Origin: JAAFIP01 sp031428975
GTDB taxonomy: Bacteria; Pseudomonadota; Gammaproteobacteria; Burkholderiales; Burkholderiaceae_C
Length of the DNA: 8,188 nt
Assembly: GCA_031428975.1 (NCBI GenBank)
Contig: JANOYR010000027.1
Coordinates: 1-8,188 of the forward strand
Reading direction: 5' to 3'
The position numbers and the translations under genes were made by a program. Below are positions 6,894 through 8,188 of this stretch, piece after piece. Position 1 is the stretch's first letter. Each line of letters starts with the position of its first letter. Under the pieces are notes generated by a model, which had not been told where the DNA came from, searched no databases, and saw nothing but the letters and a program-made list of their open reading frames with translations.

Positions 6894-6899
6894 ACGGAT
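6853..6899 (-). terminator. Candidate terminator of the minus-strand metal-handling genes, inside the patatin gene's 3' end
   Basis: ATCCGTTTAG (6861-6870) and CTAAACGGAT (6890-6899) form a perfect 10-bp inverted repeat with a 19-nt spacer. Read on the minus strand the stem is followed by TTTTATTT (6860-6853), as in an intrinsic terminator. It lies 23 nt past the stop codon of the MerT-like gene. On the plus strand no T-run follows, so it does not suit the patatin gene. The stem is only moderately GC-rich and the loop is long, which lowers confidence. Confidence 0.55.
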
Positions 6900-6921
6900 A
6901 TGCAATGAACAGATAAGCGAT

Positions 6922-7347
6922 TTATTCAGCCAACCAAGGCGCGATAAACGCAAAATACGCGCCCACAGCGTACACCGCCACGCTCACGGCCCACATGGCC
7001 ACGGATGCCCGCCGTGTACGCAAGCAGGACTTGCGCAAGGCGGGGTCTAAGGGGCAGGGTGCGTTGCGGTTATGCCACTGCAATGCTCCGCTGGCGGTTA
7101 ACGCCAAGCCAGCAAAGCTAAACAGGCCGACCTTGTGCTCAGATAACCACACAAGCTGTGGAAACACGCTGACCAAGCTTGATAGTGCAGCGCCCGCGCC
7201 CAGAGCCACCAGCAATGCGGGTAGGGCGCAGCAAACCAGCGTGGACGAGCTGGCAAACAGCGAGAGCACAGACGAGGCAAAATTTGCCTTGAGCTGGCTC
7301 TGGCCGTCGGCCAAAGTTTGGCCAGTTGGGGTGAGCGCCGTGTTCAT
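6922..7347 (-). CDS. MerT-like small inner-membrane metal transport protein
   Basis: This 141-aa protein has the architecture of mercuric transporter MerT. A first membrane helix (about 27-50) carries a vicinal cysteine pair, Cys39-Cys40, in LVCCALPALL. A second helix lies at about 72-91, followed by a loop with two further cysteines (Cys98 and Cys108, in CPLDPALRKSC) and a third helix at about 114-139. In MerT the first pair accepts the metal from periplasmic MerP and the loop pair passes it to the cytoplasm. The N-terminus has about 22 extra polar residues. The start codon overlaps the stop of the upstream MerP-like gene as ATGA (7347-7344), so the two are translationally coupled. The overall sequence is not classical MerT, and the metal (Hg, Cu or another soft metal) cannot be assigned. 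Confidence 0.65.
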   Translation of the reverse strand: MNTALTPTGQTLADGQSQLKANFASSVLSLFASSSTLVCCALPALLVALGAGAALSSLVSVFPQLVWLSEHKVGLFSFAGLALTASGALQWHNRNAPCPLDPALRKSCLRTRRASVAMWAVSVAVYAVGAYFAFIAPWLAE

Positions 7348-7712
7348 TTCTTGCCTACAAATTCAGCTTTGACCGCCGCCACCGTGGTGTTGGGCATAGT
7401 TTGGGTTTTCACCACGTCGTAGCCCGCATCGGTGATGCCGGTGCGGATTTTGGCAAGATCGAGCTTTTGCCCCGATTTGGGCTCGACCAAGACCACGCGC
7501 TGCTTGAGGTTGACATACACCGCCTGTGTTTCGGGCATGGCACCGAGGGTTTTTTCAATGCCTTGGGCGCAAAACGCACAGACCATGCCATTGACGGTGA
7601 TTTTCTCAATTTCAGCAGAAAAAGCGGGCAATGTCGCCGTCAAAAGGGCAGATACTGCTATGAATTGATGAGCGATTGAATGCTTGAAACTTGTTTTGAT
7701 AGAAGTTTTCAT
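7344..7712 (-). CDS. Periplasmic heavy-metal-associated (HMA, MerP-like) protein
   Basis: This 122-aa protein has a Sec signal peptide (residues 1-33, cleavage after AFSA) followed by a single HMA domain. The metal site is GMVCAFCAQGIEKTL, with Cys45 and Cys48 forming the CxxC that binds Cu(I), Hg(II) or similar soft ions. The ferredoxin-like fold continues through VYVNLKQRVVLVEPKSG and ends with TDAGYDVVK. A short tail of about 20 residues follows. CAFC in place of the CAAC of MerP marks a distinct subfamily. The start at 7712 is supported by AGGA (minus strand, 7722-7719) 6 nt upstream and by the 13-nt gap to the preceding gene. It overlaps the MerT-like gene by 4 nt, so it probably works as the periplasmic carrier for that membrane protein. 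Confidence 0.85.
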   Translation of the reverse strand: MKTSIKTSFKHSIAHQFIAVSALLTATLPAFSAEIEKITVNGMVCAFCAQGIEKTLGAMPETQAVYVNLKQRVVLVEPKSGQKLDLAKIRTGITDAGYDVVKTQTMPNTTVAAVKAEFVGKK

Positions 7713-7725
7713 GATAAATCCTGAT

Positions 7726-8188
7726 TTAAAAAATGTACATTAGGTTAAAGCGCAGTTGCTTGGCTTGGTTGATTCCAGCCTCGACAAAGTAGCGGCTGTG
7801 GATCACGCGCAGCATGGGCGTGATCTCGATTTCATCGGACAGGCCTTTCATTCGCCGCAGCTCTAGCACCAGCCAAGGTTGTGCTTCGTCGTAGTCTGTC
7901 TCGTAAAACGAAAAACCTGCACGAACCGCAGCGTAGTCGTGGTTAATGCCTTGGGCGCGGTACAAACGTACCATGGCCGAGGTGTAAACACGGGGGGTTT
8001 CGTAGTCGACTGAGATGCCAGGTGCCAGCATGGTGCGTGTGCCAGTAAAGTCTTTGCCAGTGACACCGCCTGCGCCTGCCAGTAGCCAAATATTGGCCTG
8101 CGAATGCTCGGCATTGAAGCGTTTGAGCAAGCGCGTGTAGGTGACTTCTGTGAACTGGCGCGAGCGCGTTTTGTCGTCTGAGCGCATG
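7726..8188 (-). CDS. Outer-membrane beta-barrel-type protein, C-terminal part (5' end beyond window)
   Basis: About 153 residues are visible, and the frame remains open at the window edge. An in-frame ATG at 8187-8185 exists, but the chain there starts directly in beta-strand-like sequence with no signal peptide, so the true start is probably outside the window. The sequence alternates hydrophobic and polar residues with many aromatics (VYTSAMVRLYRAQG, YAAVRAGFSFYETDYDE, WLVLELRRM). It ends in LRFNLMYIF, a good beta-signal for BAM assembly: terminal Phe, Tyr at -3, and hydrophobics at -5, -7 and -9. I do not recognise the family. It lies 13 nt upstream of the MerP-like gene on the same strand, which suggests a shared transcript and a possible role in metal passage or envelope response. 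Confidence 0.6.
   Translation of the reverse strand, partial: MRSDDKTRSRQFTEVTYTRLLKRFNAEHSQANIWLLAGAGGVTGKDFTGTRTMLAPGISVDYETPRVYTSAMVRLYRAQGINHDYAAVRAGFSFYETDYDEAQPWLVLELRRMKGLSDEIEITPMLRVIHSRYFVEAGINQAKQLRFNLMYIF

Noticed and set aside
7630..7660. Third copy of the GTCA intergenic element
   Set aside because: It matches copy 2 at 22 of 31 positions but lies inside the signal-peptide codons of the MerP-like gene, keeps only part of the GTCA pattern, and is explained as coding sequence. Chance similarity is likely.
6922..7712. A classical mercury-resistance (mer) operon
   Set aside because: No merR, merA or merC is visible, the HMA site is CAFC rather than CAAC, and the upstream partner is a barrel-like protein. 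Only a MerT/MerP-like resemblance is claimed.

Overview
The window reads as chromosomal DNA from a betaproteobacterium of the order Burkholderiales, most likely the family Comamonadaceae. The reasons are an AcnB-type aconitase, a Bug/TctC-family periplasmic binding protein, a membrane-anchored TAXI-type receptor, and a moderately GC-rich coding style. The taxonomic call is an inference from gene content; no rRNA or other phylogenetic marker lies in the window.

Layout. (1) Positions 1-2331 carry the 3' nine-tenths of acnB (aconitate hydratase B), closed by a strong intrinsic terminator at 2349-2384. (2) Positions 2459-3334 hold a compact type II toxin-antitoxin operon: an AbrB/MazE-fold antitoxin with an unusually long C-terminal tail, then a PIN-domain (VapC-type) toxin that overlaps it by ATGA. 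An AT-rich repeat cluster just ahead of the antitoxin is a plausible autoregulatory operator. (3) Positions 3477-4460 encode a secreted Bug/TctC-type substrate-binding protein. It converges, with stop codons overlapping by 4 bp, on (4) a minus-strand TAXI-type TRAP receptor at 4457-5782 that is anchored by a membrane helix at each end of its periplasmic domain. No transporter membrane subunits are next to either binding protein. (5) Positions 5919-6893 encode a patatin-like phospholipase with a lipoprotein signal peptide. (6) The rest, all on the minus strand, is a tightly packed three-gene unit read from 8188 to 6922: the C-terminal part of an outer-membrane beta-barrel protein, a periplasmic heavy-metal-associated (MerP-like) protein, and a small MerT-like inner-membrane protein. 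A candidate terminator for this unit lies within the 3' end of the convergent patatin gene.

Working together. The last three genes look like a trans-envelope metal-handling set (outer membrane, periplasm, inner membrane) that resembles MerT/MerP, but no merR or merA is visible. The toxin and antitoxin form one self-contained unit. The other genes look like independent housekeeping or transport/sensing genes.

Hidden structure. Two intergenic segments, 3346-3380 and 5835-5870, are similar to each other (24 of 31 core positions identical). They share three GTCA motifs at the same 6- and 8-nt offsets, and each lies upstream of a plus-strand gene for an exported protein. This element is not explained by any gene.
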